DNA from: Faecalibacterium sp.
Lineage (GTDB): Bacteria; Bacillota; Clostridia; Oscillospirales; Ruminococcaceae
Direction: 5' to 3'
DNA length: 18,217 nucleotides
Assembly (NCBI GenBank): GCA_017483235.1
Contig: JAFULE010000226.1
Coordinates: forward strand, 1-18,217
Shown piece by piece: positions 1-7,539 of this stretch. Both the position numbers and the translations under genes were made by a program. Under the pieces are notes generated by a model that was not told the DNA's origin, searched no databases, and saw only the letters and a list, made by a program, of their open reading frames with translations. Every line of letters begins with the position of its first letter. Position 1 is the stretch's first letter.

Positions 1-1491
1 GTGCGCAACAAATTCCGGGTACACGGCGACATTGTGGATATCTATTTGGCGTATATGAGCGACATGGCCATCCGGGTGGAGTTTTTCGGCGACGAGATCG
101 ACCGCATCACCGAATTTCAGCCCCTGACCGGCGCGCGGCAGAATGTGGTCAAGCATGTGGCCATCTTCCCTGCCAGCCACTATATCGTCAGCGCCGACAA
201 AAAGGCGGCCGCCATCGAACGCATCTGGGCCGAGTGCGATGCACAGGTCAAGCAATTTACCGCCGAGGGCCAGCTGATCGAAGCACAGCGCATTGCACAG
301 CGCACCAATTACGACATTGAGATGCTGCAGGAAGTGGGCGTGTGCAAAGGCATCGAAAACTATTCGGCGGTGCTTTCGGGCCGCGCCCCCGGCAGCCTGC
401 CCACTACCCTGCTGGATTATTTCCCCAAGGATTTTCTGCTGTTTGTGGACGAAAGCCATGTGACCCTGCCGCAGGTGCGGGCCATGTACGGCGGCGACTA
501 CGCCCGCAAAAAAACATTGATCGAATACGGCTTCCGGCTGCCGTCCGCCTTCGACAACCGCCCGTTGCGGTTTGAAGAGGTGGAGGATAAGTTGAACCAG
601 ATTGTGTTCGTTTCGGCCACACCGGGCGAATACGAGCGCACCAACAGCACCCGGGTGGCCCAGCAGGTCATTCGCCCCACCGGCCTGCTGGACCCGCAGA
701 TCATCGTAAAACCGGTGGAAGGGCAGATCGAAGATCTGCTGGGCGAGATCAACACCCGCATTGCCCGCAAGGAACGGGTGCTGGTGACCACCCTGACCAA
801 AAAGATGGCCGAGGACCTGACCGATTACCTGACCGACAAAAAAATCAAGGTCAAGTATATGCACCACGAGGTGGACACCTTTGAGCGGATGGAGCTGATC
901 AAGGATCTGCGCACCGGCGCCATTGATGTGATTGTGGGCATCAACCTGCTGCGCGAGGGCCTTGATCTGCCCGAGGTAAGCCTTGTTGCCATTCTGGATG
1001 CCGACAAAGAGGGTTTTCTGCGCAGCGAAACCAGCCTGATCCAGACCATTGGCCGCGCCGCCCGTAACGCCGACGGCGTGGTGATCATGTATGCCGACGA
1101 GCTGACCCCCAGCATGGAACGGGCCATTACCGAAACCGAACGCCGCCGCGCCATTCAGAGCGCTTATAACGAAGCCAACGGCATTGTGCCCAAAACCATC
1201 ATCAAGGAAGTGCGCGGCTCGATCGAGATCAGCGACAAGGCCGAAAACGCCAAAAAGAACACCCGCCGCATGGGCAAGCTGGAGCGCGAGGCCGCCATTG
1301 AACGGCTGACCCGCGAGATGAAACAGGCCGCCAAGATCCTTGACTTTGAAAACGCCGCTTTCCTGCGCGACCAGATCGAACGGCTGCGCCGGGGCGAAAA
1401 CCCCACCGCCGATTCCGGCGCCGAAACCGAACGCAAGCAAAACCATTCGCAGACACAACGTAAGAAGGGAAAATACTTTGGCAAACGATAA
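1..1491 (+). CDS. uvrB: UvrABC excinuclease subunit B, 5'-truncated by window edge
   Basis: UvrB is the damage-verifying helicase-like subunit of nucleotide excision repair; it is loaded by UvrA and recruits UvrC. The frame is open from base 1, and its first residues align to the interior of UvrB just before the FRVxGD segment, so roughly the first 190 residues, including the Walker A motif, lie outside the window; the GTG at base 1 is an internal Val codon. Visible in order: the DESH helicase motif at residues 150-153 of the fragment, the SATPGEYE motif, the VTTLTKKMAEDLTDYL segment, the GINLLREGLDLPEV motif, the QTIGRAARN motif VI, and a C-terminal UVR domain (about residues 430-465) that contacts UvrC. 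The stop codon overlaps the start of uvrA by 14 nt, which indicates co-transcription and translational coupling. No internal damage is seen. Confidence 0.97.
   Translation: MRNKFRVHGDIVDIYLAYMSDMAIRVEFFGDEIDRITEFQPLTGARQNVVKHVAIFPASHYIVSADKKAAAIERIWAECDAQVKQFTAEGQLIEAQRIAQRTNYDIEMLQEVGVCKGIENYSAVLSGRAPGSLPTTLLDYFPKDFLLFVDESHVTLPQVRAMYGGDYARKKTLIEYGFRLPSAFDNRPLRFEEVEDKLNQIVFVSATPGEYERTNSTRVAQQVIRPTGLLDPQIIVKPVEGQIEDLLGEINTRIARKERVLVTTLTKKMAEDLTDYLTDKKIKVKYMHHEVDTFERMELIKDLRTGAIDVIVGINLLREGLDLPEVSLVAILDADKEGFLRSETSLIQTIGRAARNADGVVIMYADELTPSMERAITETERRRAIQSAYNEANGIVPKTIIKEVRGSIEISDKAENAKKNTRRMGKLEREAAIERLTREMKQAAKILDFENAAFLRDQIERLRRGENPTADSGAETERKQNHSQTQRKKGKYFGKR
1463..1470 (+). promoter_or_regulatory. 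Ribosome binding site that fixes the uvrA TTG start
   Basis: The purine run AGAAGGGA lies inside the end of uvrB and ends 7 nt before the TTG at 1478. It supports that TTG as the uvrA start over the upstream in-frame ATG at 1340, which would add 46 residues that do not look like UvrA. Confidence 0.7.
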
Positions 1492-4312
1492 AATCGTGAT
1501 TCGCGGTGCCCGCGAACACAACCTGAAAAACATTGACCTGACCCTGCCCCGCGACAAGCTGATCGTCATGACCGGCCTGTCGGGCAGCGGTAAGTCCAGC
1601 CTGGCCTTCGACACCATTTATGCCGACGGCCAGCGCCGCTATGTGGAAAGCCTGTCCAGCTATGCACGGATGTTTCTGGGCCAGATGGACAAGCCCGATG
1701 TGGACGAGATCACCGGCCTGTCCCCCGCGATCTCCATCGACCAGAAAACCACCAGCCACAACCCCCGTTCCACCGTGGGCACCGTGACCGAGATCTATGA
1801 CTATCTGCGCTTGCTGTTTGCCCACATCGGCGTGCCCCACTGCCCGGTGTGCGGCCGGGTGATCCAGCAGCAGACCGTGGACGAGATGGTGGACGCAGTG
1901 CAGAAGCTGGAACCCGGCACCAAATTTATGGTGCTGGCCCCGGTAGTGCGCGCCCGCAAGGGCACCCAGCAAAAAGAGCTGGAAGCCGCCCGCCGCGCCG
2001 GCTATGCCCGTGTGCGCATCGACGGCAACCTGTATGATCTGGATGAAGAGATCAGCCTGGAAAAGAACAAAAAGCATACCGTTGAGATCGTGGTGGACCG
2101 CCTTGCCATGAAAGAGGGCATCCGCGGCCGTCTGGCCGACAGCCTGGAAACCGCCATCAATCTGACCGGCGGCACCGTGGTGGTGGATGTGATCGGCGGC
2201 GAAGCCATGACCTTCAGCCAGAATTTCGCCTGCCCGGAGCACGGCATCTCGATGGAAGAGCTGGCCCCCCGGCTGTTCAGCTTTAACAATCCGCAGGGTG
2301 CCTGCGAAAAATGCACCGGTCTGGGTGTGTTCATGAAAGTGGACCCCGACCTGATCCTGCCCAACAAAAAGCTGTCCATCCGGCAAAGTGCCATCAAGGC
2401 CAGCGGCTGGTATTATGCCGAGGGCAGCATCAGCGAGATGTACTATATCGCGCTGGGCAAGCGGTACGGCTTTACGCTGGACACCCCCATCTGTGAGATG
2501 AGCACCGAGGCGGTCAACGCCCTTTTGTACGGCACCAATGGCGAAAAGCTGCGGATGCACCGCACCAACGAGTTTGGCAGCGGCGAATATCTGAACGATT
2601 TCGAGGGCATCATCCCCAATCTGGAACGCCGCTTCCGCGACACCAACAGCGAGTGGATGAAGGCCGAGATCGCCAACTTTATGTCGGCGGTGGAATGCCC
2701 CGACTGCCACGGTGCACGTCTGAAGCCGATCGTGCTGGGTGTGACGGTGGGCGAAAAGAACATCAGCCAGTTCTGCGACATGTCCATCCGGGAAGCACTG
2801 GAGTTCATCGAGCAGAAGGATGCCACCCTGAGCGAAAAAGAACATCAGATCGGCGATCAGGTATTCAAAGAGATCAAGGCCCGGCTGCAGTTTTTGCAGA
2901 GTGTGGGGCTGGACTACCTTACCCTGTCCCGCGGGGCAGGCTCGCTGTCGGGCGGCGAAAGCCAGCGCATCCGTCTGGCCACTCAGATCGGCAGCGCACT
3001 GACCGGTGTGCTGTACGTGCTGGACGAGCCCAGCATCGGCCTGCACCAGCGCGACAACAACAAGCTGATCGCCACCCTGAAGCGGCTGCGGGATCTGGGC
3101 AATACGGTTGTGGTGGTGGAACACGACGAGGACACCATGCGCAGCGCCGATTTCATTGTGGACATCGGCCCCGGCGCCGGCGTACACGGTGGTGAGGTAG
3201 TGGCTGCCGGCAGCGTAAAGGACATCTGCAAAGCCCCCCGCAGCGTGACCGGTGCATATCTGGCCCGCCGCAAGCGGATCGAGCTGCCCAAACAGCGGCG
3301 CGCCGGCAACGGCCACAGCCTGAAGGTAAGCGGTGCGCGGGAAAACAACCTGCGAAACATCGATGTAGAGTTTCCGCTGGGCAAGCTGATCTGCGTGACC
3401 GGCATTTCGGGCAGCGGCAAGTCCAGCCTTGTGAACGAAATTCTGTACAAGACCCTTGCGGGCGAACTGAACGGTGCCCGCACCCGCCCTGGCCGCAGCG
3501 ACGGCGTGGAGGGGCTGGAATGGGTGGATAAGGTGATCGGCATTGACCAGCAGCCCATTGGCCGTACCCCACGCTCGAACCCTGCCACCTACACCAGCGT
3601 ATTCAACGATATCCGCAGTGTATTTGCCGAAACGCAGGATGCCAAGCTGCGCGGCTATGGCCCCGGCCGGTTCAGCTTCAACGTCAAGGGCGGCCGGTGC
3701 GAAGCCTGCGAGGGCAACGGTATTCTGCAGATCGAGATGCACTTCCTGCCCGACGTGTATGTGCCCTGCGAGGTGTGCAAGGGTGCCCGTTACAACCGGG
3801 AAACGCTGGAGGTCAAGTACAAGGACAAGACCATCGCGGACGTACTGAACATGACGGTGGAGGATGCCTGCGTCTTTTTTGCCAACCTGCCCAAGATCAG
3901 CCGCAAGCTGCAGACCCTGCTGGACGTAGGCCTTGGCTATGTGACCCTGGGCCAGAGCGCTACTACCCTTTCGGGCGGCGAAGCCCAGCGCGTAAAGCTG
4001 GCCAACGAGCTGGCCCGCCGCGGCACCGGGCAGACGGTGTATATTCTGGACGAGCCCACCACCGGCCTGCACATTGCTGACGTGCACAAGCTGATCGACG
4101 TGCTGCAGAAGCTGGTGGACGCCGGCAACACGGTAATCGTGATCGAACACAACCTCGATCTGATCAAGTGCGCCGATCACATCATCGACCTTGGCCCCGA
4201 GGGCGGCAACGCCGGCGGCCTTGTGGTGGCCGAAGGCACCCCCGAACAGGTGGCGGCAAACCCTGCCAGCTACACCGGCCAGTATCTGAAGCCGCTGCTG
4301 GATGAGGGCTGA
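1478..4312 (+). CDS. uvrA: UvrABC excinuclease subunit A
   Basis: UvrA is the dimeric ABC-type ATPase that finds bulky DNA lesions and loads UvrB. The predicted product has 944 residues, the usual family length. Visible: Walker A 1 (GLSGSGKSS, about 33-41); a first zinc module with C252, H255, C276 and C279, where the second ligand is His in a CPEH motif instead of the Cys of E. coli; ABC signature 1 LSGGESQR (from about 490) with LDEPSIGLHQRDN; Walker A 2 GISGSGKSS (about 642-650); a second zinc module starting with CEAC at 741-744; signature 2 LSGGEAQR (from about 831) with LDEPTTGLH. The TTG start is chosen from the well-spaced Shine-Dalgarno and from the family N-terminus (IVIRGAREHNLKNI). 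It forms an operon with uvrB and ends 29 nt before a strong terminator. A long open frame antisense to it is a composition artefact. Confidence 0.97.
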   Translation: MANDKIVIRGAREHNLKNIDLTLPRDKLIVMTGLSGSGKSSLAFDTIYADGQRRYVESLSSYARMFLGQMDKPDVDEITGLSPAISIDQKTTSHNPRSTVGTVTEIYDYLRLLFAHIGVPHCPVCGRVIQQQTVDEMVDAVQKLEPGTKFMVLAPVVRARKGTQQKELEAARRAGYARVRIDGNLYDLDEEISLEKNKKHTVEIVVDRLAMKEGIRGRLADSLETAINLTGGTVVVDVIGGEAMTFSQNFACPEHGISMEELAPRLFSFNNPQGACEKCTGLGVFMKVDPDLILPNKKLSIRQSAIKASGWYYAEGSISEMYYIALGKRYGFTLDTPICEMSTEAVNALLYGTNGEKLRMHRTNEFGSGEYLNDFEGIIPNLERRFRDTNSEWMKAEIANFMSAVECPDCHGARLKPIVLGVTVGEKNISQFCDMSIREALEFIEQKDATLSEKEHQIGDQVFKEIKARLQFLQSVGLDYLTLSRGAGSLSGGESQRIRLATQIGSALTGVLYVLDEPSIGLHQRDNNKLIATLKRLRDLGNTVVVVEHDEDTMRSADFIVDIGPGAGVHGGEVVAAGSVKDICKAPRSVTGAYLARRKRIELPKQRRAGNGHSLKVSGARENNLRNIDVEFPLGKLICVTGISGSGKSSLVNEILYKTLAGELNGARTRPGRSDGVEGLEWVDKVIGIDQQPIGRTPRSNPATYTSVFNDIRSVFAETQDAKLRGYGPGRFSFNVKGGRCEACEGNGILQIEMHFLPDVYVPCEVCKGARYNRETLEVKYKDKTIADVLNMTVEDACVFFANLPKISRKLQTLLDVGLGYVTLGQSATTLSGGEAQRVKLANELARRGTGQTVYILDEPTTGLHIADVHKLIDVLQKLVDAGNTVIVIEHNLDLIKCADHIIDLGPEGGNAGGLVVAEGTPEQVAANPASYTGQYLKPLLDEG

Positions 4313-4341
4313 GCACCACTTTTTCAAAAAAACAGAAAAGT

Positions 4342-4376
4342 CCCGGTCGGTTTCCTGCAAAAGGAAACCGACCGGG
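4342..4376. terminator. Bidirectional intrinsic terminator between uvrA and the convergent membrane operon
   Basis: A perfect 14-bp inverted repeat (4342-4355 with 4363-4376, 7-nt loop) is followed by CTTCTTTT on the plus strand. On the minus strand it is followed by a U-rich run made from the AAAAAAA/AAAAG tracts at 4326-4340. It lies 29 nt after the uvrA stop and 8 nt beyond the stop of the minus-strand gene, so it can serve both operons. Confidence 0.9.
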
Positions 4377-4383
4377 GCTTCTT

Positions 4384-4839
4384 TTACTCTTTGAGATATT
4401 GCAGCCAAAGGATGCCGCCTCGTCGATGGATGTTGAATTTTGGCGCATCTGTTTCGTTTGCAATCGGCTGCCCGGAAGGCAGACCGGAAACGCCGTAGCC
4501 CATCGCACTGGGGTAAGCACACACGCTGCATACCACCCGGTTGCCGTCGACAAACAGCAGCTGTGTCATGCCTTCGCTCACCGTTTCCTTGATCGAAATG
4601 CTGGAAAAGCCAATAACGCGGGCAATCTCCTCTTTGGAGGTATAGGGGCTGAAGGTATAAACCGTATCCCACACAAAAGGGGTCACCTGATGCAGCGTTA
4701 TCGTTTGCTGCTGGGTGGAAAGAATATTTTCTTTCAGTTTAAGGTTATTCCACAGTACCAATGGGTCGCCGAACACCAGCACAAACAACAGCATTGCCGC
4801 CATCAGGCTCAGTACAGTTTTCAGCAATATTTTACGCAT
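4384..4839 (-). CDS. Hypothetical membrane-anchored protein (last gene of five-gene operon)
   Basis: Product of 151 residues with an N-terminal hydrophobic segment (about residues 5-24) after a short basic start, then a predicted outside domain containing PFVWDTVYTFSPYTSKEEI, a MTQLLFVDGNRVVCSVCAYPS segment with two Cys, and an RRGG near the C-terminus. I do not recognise a named family; single-pass signal-anchored hypothetical proteins with a WDTVYTF-like stretch are familiar from Clostridia, but no function follows from that. The ATG at 4839 is preferred to the in-frame GTG two codons earlier, because AAGGAAAG lies 8-9 nt before the ATG but only about 3 nt before the GTG. It follows the 107-residue membrane gene by 21 nt and ends just before the shared terminator. 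Confidence 0.75.
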   Translation of the reverse strand: MRKILLKTVLSLMAAMLLFVLVFGDPLVLWNNLKLKENILSTQQQTITLHQVTPFVWDTVYTFSPYTSKEEIARVIGFSSISIKETVSEGMTQLLFVDGNRVVCSVCAYPSAMGYGVSGLPSGQPIANETDAPKFNIHRRGGILWLQYLKE

Positions 4840-4860
4840 AGGCACACTCTTTCCTTTTGG

Positions 4861-5184
4861 TCATCTGCGCCGCTGTGCGGGCGGCTCAAGAACAAGCACC
4901 AGCAGAAAATTCAAAATAAGAGCCACTGCCAGCATCAGCCGACCGGCCACTGCCTGTGCATGGCAGCAGTCCAGCAGCGCGGCCACATCCTCGCCGCGGG
5001 CCCAGTTGGCCGAAGCCTCCAGCTGCAGCTGCAGCGAAGCAGCGCACAGCACAAAGCTTGCGACCGAACAGCGCCGCCAATGCCTGCCCCGGTGTGCCCA
5101 CACATAGCCCACCACCGGAAGCAGCCATGCGGCAAAGCCCAGAATCAGGCTGCCCAGCATACAAAACGAAGTAAATCCAAACAT
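4861..5184 (-). CDS. Small hypothetical multi-pass membrane protein
   Basis: Product of 107 residues with three predicted membrane segments (about residues 5-29, 38-56 and 81-100) and a basic PPAQRRR tail. A Cys-Cys-His (DCCHAQ) lies in the loop before the last helix. No family is recognised. The start ATG at 5184 has an AAAGGAAAAG Shine-Dalgarno about 4-9 nt upstream, and the gene begins 16 nt after the stop of the large membrane protein gene, so it is co-translated within the same operon. Codon use and position support a real gene; overlapping frames on either strand are less convincing. Confidence 0.7.
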   Translation of the reverse strand: MFGFTSFCMLGSLILGFAAWLLPVVGYVWAHRGRHWRRCSVASFVLCAASLQLQLEASANWARGEDVAALLDCCHAQAVAGRLMLAVALILNFLLVLVLEPPAQRRR

Positions 5185-5200
5185 CGTCTTTTCCTTTCAT

Positions 5201-6631
5201 TCAATATAGGCACAGCAAAGCAAAACTGCCTGCCGCAAACCAGATCCATTTTTGTACCGCGCGGCAGGGCCTGAGAATGGTGGCCACTGCCAGCACACAG
5301 CCCGCCGCCAAAACCACCACCGCCCAGCTGGACAGCAGTCGCAGCGGCGTAAAACCAAAGCGGGCAATATACAGCCACAGTTTGCTGCCCGCCGTTACCG
5401 CCAGAAGCAGACTTTCGGCCATCAGAATCAGGGCAAAGGCGCGAAGCAGTTTGTTGCTGCGCAAAGGCACACGGCTGCATTTTGCCGATACTGTCAGCAG
5501 ACCGAAGTTGATGACCATCACCTGACACAGCTGGAAAAAGCCCTCGCGGGCATATTCCGACGCAGTGGCGCTGCCGGGCACCACACCGAAGAAAGCCCCG
5601 AACAGATGCCCCGCCTGAAACACAAAGAACACTGCGTACAGCGCACAGAACAGCCCAAACACCACCACAAGGGCACTTTTGGGGGCCGCGCGCAGTTGTT
5701 CTGCCCCACGGCGAACCGCAGCACTGTCCAGCACCGGCTTTTCACGCCGCGCACTGCCGGCCACAAGGCCGTACAGGTAAGCCCCCACCGGCAGGGATAC
5801 CGCAAACCGCATCACTGCACTCCACACCCATTCAGGCAGCGGCTGCCTGCGCAGCTGCACCAGATTGGTAAGCCCCTGCCAGAAGCCGGCAAAACCGGCA
5901 CGATCGGCCTGACTGAGCAGGCTGCCCGCCAGACACAGAAACGGCAGCGCCAGGCCGACAAAACAGAGGGAAAACAGCAGGTTTTTTACATTCAGCTTTT
6001 TCTCGCCCATTCGGCCGCGAACGTTCCGAATGCCATCCACCGCTGCATAAACCATCGTTTTGATCCGCAGCGCAAACCCACCAAAGGGAGCAACCACAAA
6101 CGCATGGAACACATCCCATACAAAGAAGGGGCCGGTAGCGTCTTCGGTCAGAGTGCCGGTGGCACAAAGCACCCAATAGGCGGCAATACCATGCAAAACC
6201 AGCCCCGCATAACCACCGGTGGCATTGCAGCGACCCAACGCAATAGCCACGGAAATCACCAGGCCGCACCCCAGCCAAAAGGAAGCCTCCCGGTTTTCGC
6301 CAAACACTGCAACAAGCATTTTTGCTTTACAGTTATCGTATTTTCTTATTTTCCCAATGCATACCGCCGCCCAGCCGAAAAAGACCACCGTAAACAGCAA
6401 AACCTGCCAATTTTGCGGTCCGCGCTGGTAACCTTGGACAGGGTGGACATCCAACGCGAAACCAAAAAGAAACGCTGCAACGTACAGATAGGCTACAAGA
6501 TAACTGGTCACTGCCGTCCAGAGAGGCAATTGGGTACGATCATCTGCATCTCGTTGCAAAGTGTTTTTACTTGCCACATTTTCCGCTGAAACAATGCGTG
6601 GAGTACGATATTCAGGCTTCTGTTGTTCCAT
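5201..6631 (-). CDS. Polytopic membrane protein, DUF4153/DUF4173-like
   Basis: Product of 476 residues with about 11-12 predicted membrane helices after a polar 40-residue N-terminus. The stretch from about 319 to 380 (YAVFFVFQAGHLFG, then a SEYAREGFFQLCQVMVINF motif) matches what I know of DUF4153/DUF4173 proteins, where a tyrosine-containing loop precedes an AR-GFF helix. The biochemical role of the family is not established. The start is well fixed by AGGAGGTGA ending 5-6 nt before the ATG at 6631. It lies 33 nt after a small XRE regulator and 16 nt before another membrane gene. Family assignment is from motif memory, not a profile search; the alternative is an unrelated polytopic protein. 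Confidence 0.8.
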   Translation of the reverse strand: MEQQKPEYRTPRIVSAENVASKNTLQRDADDRTQLPLWTAVTSYLVAYLYVAAFLFGFALDVHPVQGYQRGPQNWQVLLFTVVFFGWAAVCIGKIRKYDNCKAKMLVAVFGENREASFWLGCGLVISVAIALGRCNATGGYAGLVLHGIAAYWVLCATGTLTEDATGPFFVWDVFHAFVVAPFGGFALRIKTMVYAAVDGIRNVRGRMGEKKLNVKNLLFSLCFVGLALPFLCLAGSLLSQADRAGFAGFWQGLTNLVQLRRQPLPEWVWSAVMRFAVSLPVGAYLYGLVAGSARREKPVLDSAAVRRGAEQLRAAPKSALVVVFGLFCALYAVFFVFQAGHLFGAFFGVVPGSATASEYAREGFFQLCQVMVINFGLLTVSAKCSRVPLRSNKLLRAFALILMAESLLLAVTAGSKLWLYIARFGFTPLRLLSSWAVVVLAAGCVLAVATILRPCRAVQKWIWFAAGSFALLCLY

Positions 6632-6664
6632 ACTGTCACCTCCTGTAGGCCCTGTTGATCAAAT

Positions 6665-6871
6665 TCAGTCTTTTTGATACTCCAGAATATCGCCGGGTTG
6701 GCAGTCCAGCACACGGCAGATCTCCTCCAGAGTGGAAAAACGGATGGCTTTCGCCTTTTGATTTTTCAGAATGGACAGGTTCGCCGGGGTAATACCGATT
6801 TTTTCGGCCAGTTCGCCCGCACCGATTTTGCGGCGGGCCATCATCACATCCAGATTCACTACGATGGGCAT
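6665..6871 (-). CDS. Small XRE-family (Cro/CI, YozG-like) transcriptional regulator
   Basis: A compact helix-turn-helix protein of 68 residues, essentially a single DNA-binding domain of the HTH_26 type: MPIVVNLDVMM opening, KIGAGELAEKIGITPANLSIL recognition region, the KAKAIRFSTLEEICRVLDC segment and the closing QPGDILEY. There is no ligand or protease domain. I start it at the ATG at 6871, which has GAGGTGAG about 5 nt upstream, instead of the GTG three codons earlier. It begins 10 nt after the stop of the DUF2975 gene. DUF2975 membrane proteins are very often paired with this kind of regulator; a role in controlling its own operon is inferred from that pairing and the gene order. Confidence 0.92.
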   Translation of the reverse strand: MPIVVNLDVMMARRKIGAGELAEKIGITPANLSILKNQKAKAIRFSTLEEICRVLDCQPGDILEYQKD

Positions 6872-6881
6872 ACCACTCACC

Positions 6882-7361
6882 TCACACGGTATAATCCAGT
6901 TCGTCCTTCATCAGGATCGCCTGCTCAAATACATTCTTTACAATGCGCACGATCAAGCCCACAAAGGCCGCCGCAACCGTTACGATCAGCAGGCTGTACC
7001 ACACCGGCGCACCCACAAGGCAGATGAGGGCGGCTGCAAAGCAGCACCAGCTGATGCGCCGCAGCAGCCGGACGTTAGCCGGCAGAAACACCCGCGCCGC
7101 CTGAATGTTGCGCAGCAGGCGGTTCATATCGTACAGCAGCAGATAGGCCGGCACGCTGCACAGGTACAGGCAGGCAAGCAGCACATAACCGCCGGCAAGG
7201 CCATGATTGCGGTGCACCAGCATTTCACAGATAAACTGCACCAACCACCAGCCGCCGATATCGCAAGCCAGCAGCGCAATAAAAAACAGCAAAACCAGCA
7301 CGCGGCTTAATTTAATGCTGCGGCTTTCGTTCCAGACGCGGTCATGTTCGAGATTTCTCAT
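6882..7361 (-). CDS. DUF2975 family membrane protein
   Basis: Product of 159 residues with four predicted membrane helices (about 18-42, 52-78, 107-125 and 130-150). The pattern is typical of DUF2975: YLLLYDMNRLLRNIQAARVF, then NVRLLRRISWCCFAAALICLVG, then AAFVGLIVRIVKNVFEQAI, and a charged C-terminus. The function of the family is unknown. The start is placed at the ATG at 7361, with AAAGGGG about 10 nt upstream, and not at upstream in-frame codons, because the promoter (-10 at 7390-7395) would put the transcript start near 7383, downstream of any longer start. It is the first gene of the operon, immediately followed by the XRE regulator. Confidence 0.9.
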   Translation of the reverse strand: MRNLEHDRVWNESRSIKLSRVLVLLFFIALLACDIGGWWLVQFICEMLVHRNHGLAGGYVLLACLYLCSVPAYLLLYDMNRLLRNIQAARVFLPANVRLLRRISWCCFAAALICLVGAPVWYSLLIVTVAAAFVGLIVRIVKNVFEQAILMKDELDYTV

Positions 7362-7389
7362 GGTGAAAGCACCCCTTTCTGTTACAAAC

Positions 7390-7419
7390 AGCATAGCATG
7401 CCACAATATCGCTTGTCAA
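7390..7419 (-). promoter_or_regulatory. Sigma-A-type promoter of the DUF2975-XRE membrane operon
   Basis: On the minus strand TTGACA (7414-7419) is followed by an 18-bp spacer and TATGCT (7390-7395), giving a predicted 5' UTR of about 22 nt. Two short inverted repeats overlap it: ACAA/TTGT (7403-7406, 7413-7416) at the -35 side and GCAT/ATGC (7391-7394, 7398-7401) over the -10. They are possible operator sites for the XRE protein encoded downstream; that is inference. Confidence 0.75.
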
Positions 7420-7481
7420 GTATTTTTTATTGTTTTTCGATAAAAGTTTATTGTATTGCATTCAATACCGCAACCCCGAGC

Positions 7482-7515
7482 AAAAAAGCACCCCGATGCA
7501 GGCGCATCGGGGTGC
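7482..7515 (-). terminator. Intrinsic terminator of prfB
   Basis: A perfect 12-bp GC-rich stem (7488-7499 with 7504-7515, 4-nt loop) is followed on the minus strand by six U (7482-7487). It lies 24 nt after the prfB stop. The plus strand also has a TTTTTT run after CGC (from 7520), so weak plus-strand activity is possible. Confidence 0.9.
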
Positions 7516-7539
7516 TTCGCTTTTTTATTTTGCTTTCGA

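Noticed and set aside
1229..4672. An open frame of 1147 codons antisense to uvrB/uvrA.
   Set aside because: It mirrors uvrA codon for codon, is low-complexity in Ala/Gly/His/Gln, has no ribosome binding site and crosses the terminator. It arises from the GC-rich codon pattern of uvrA.
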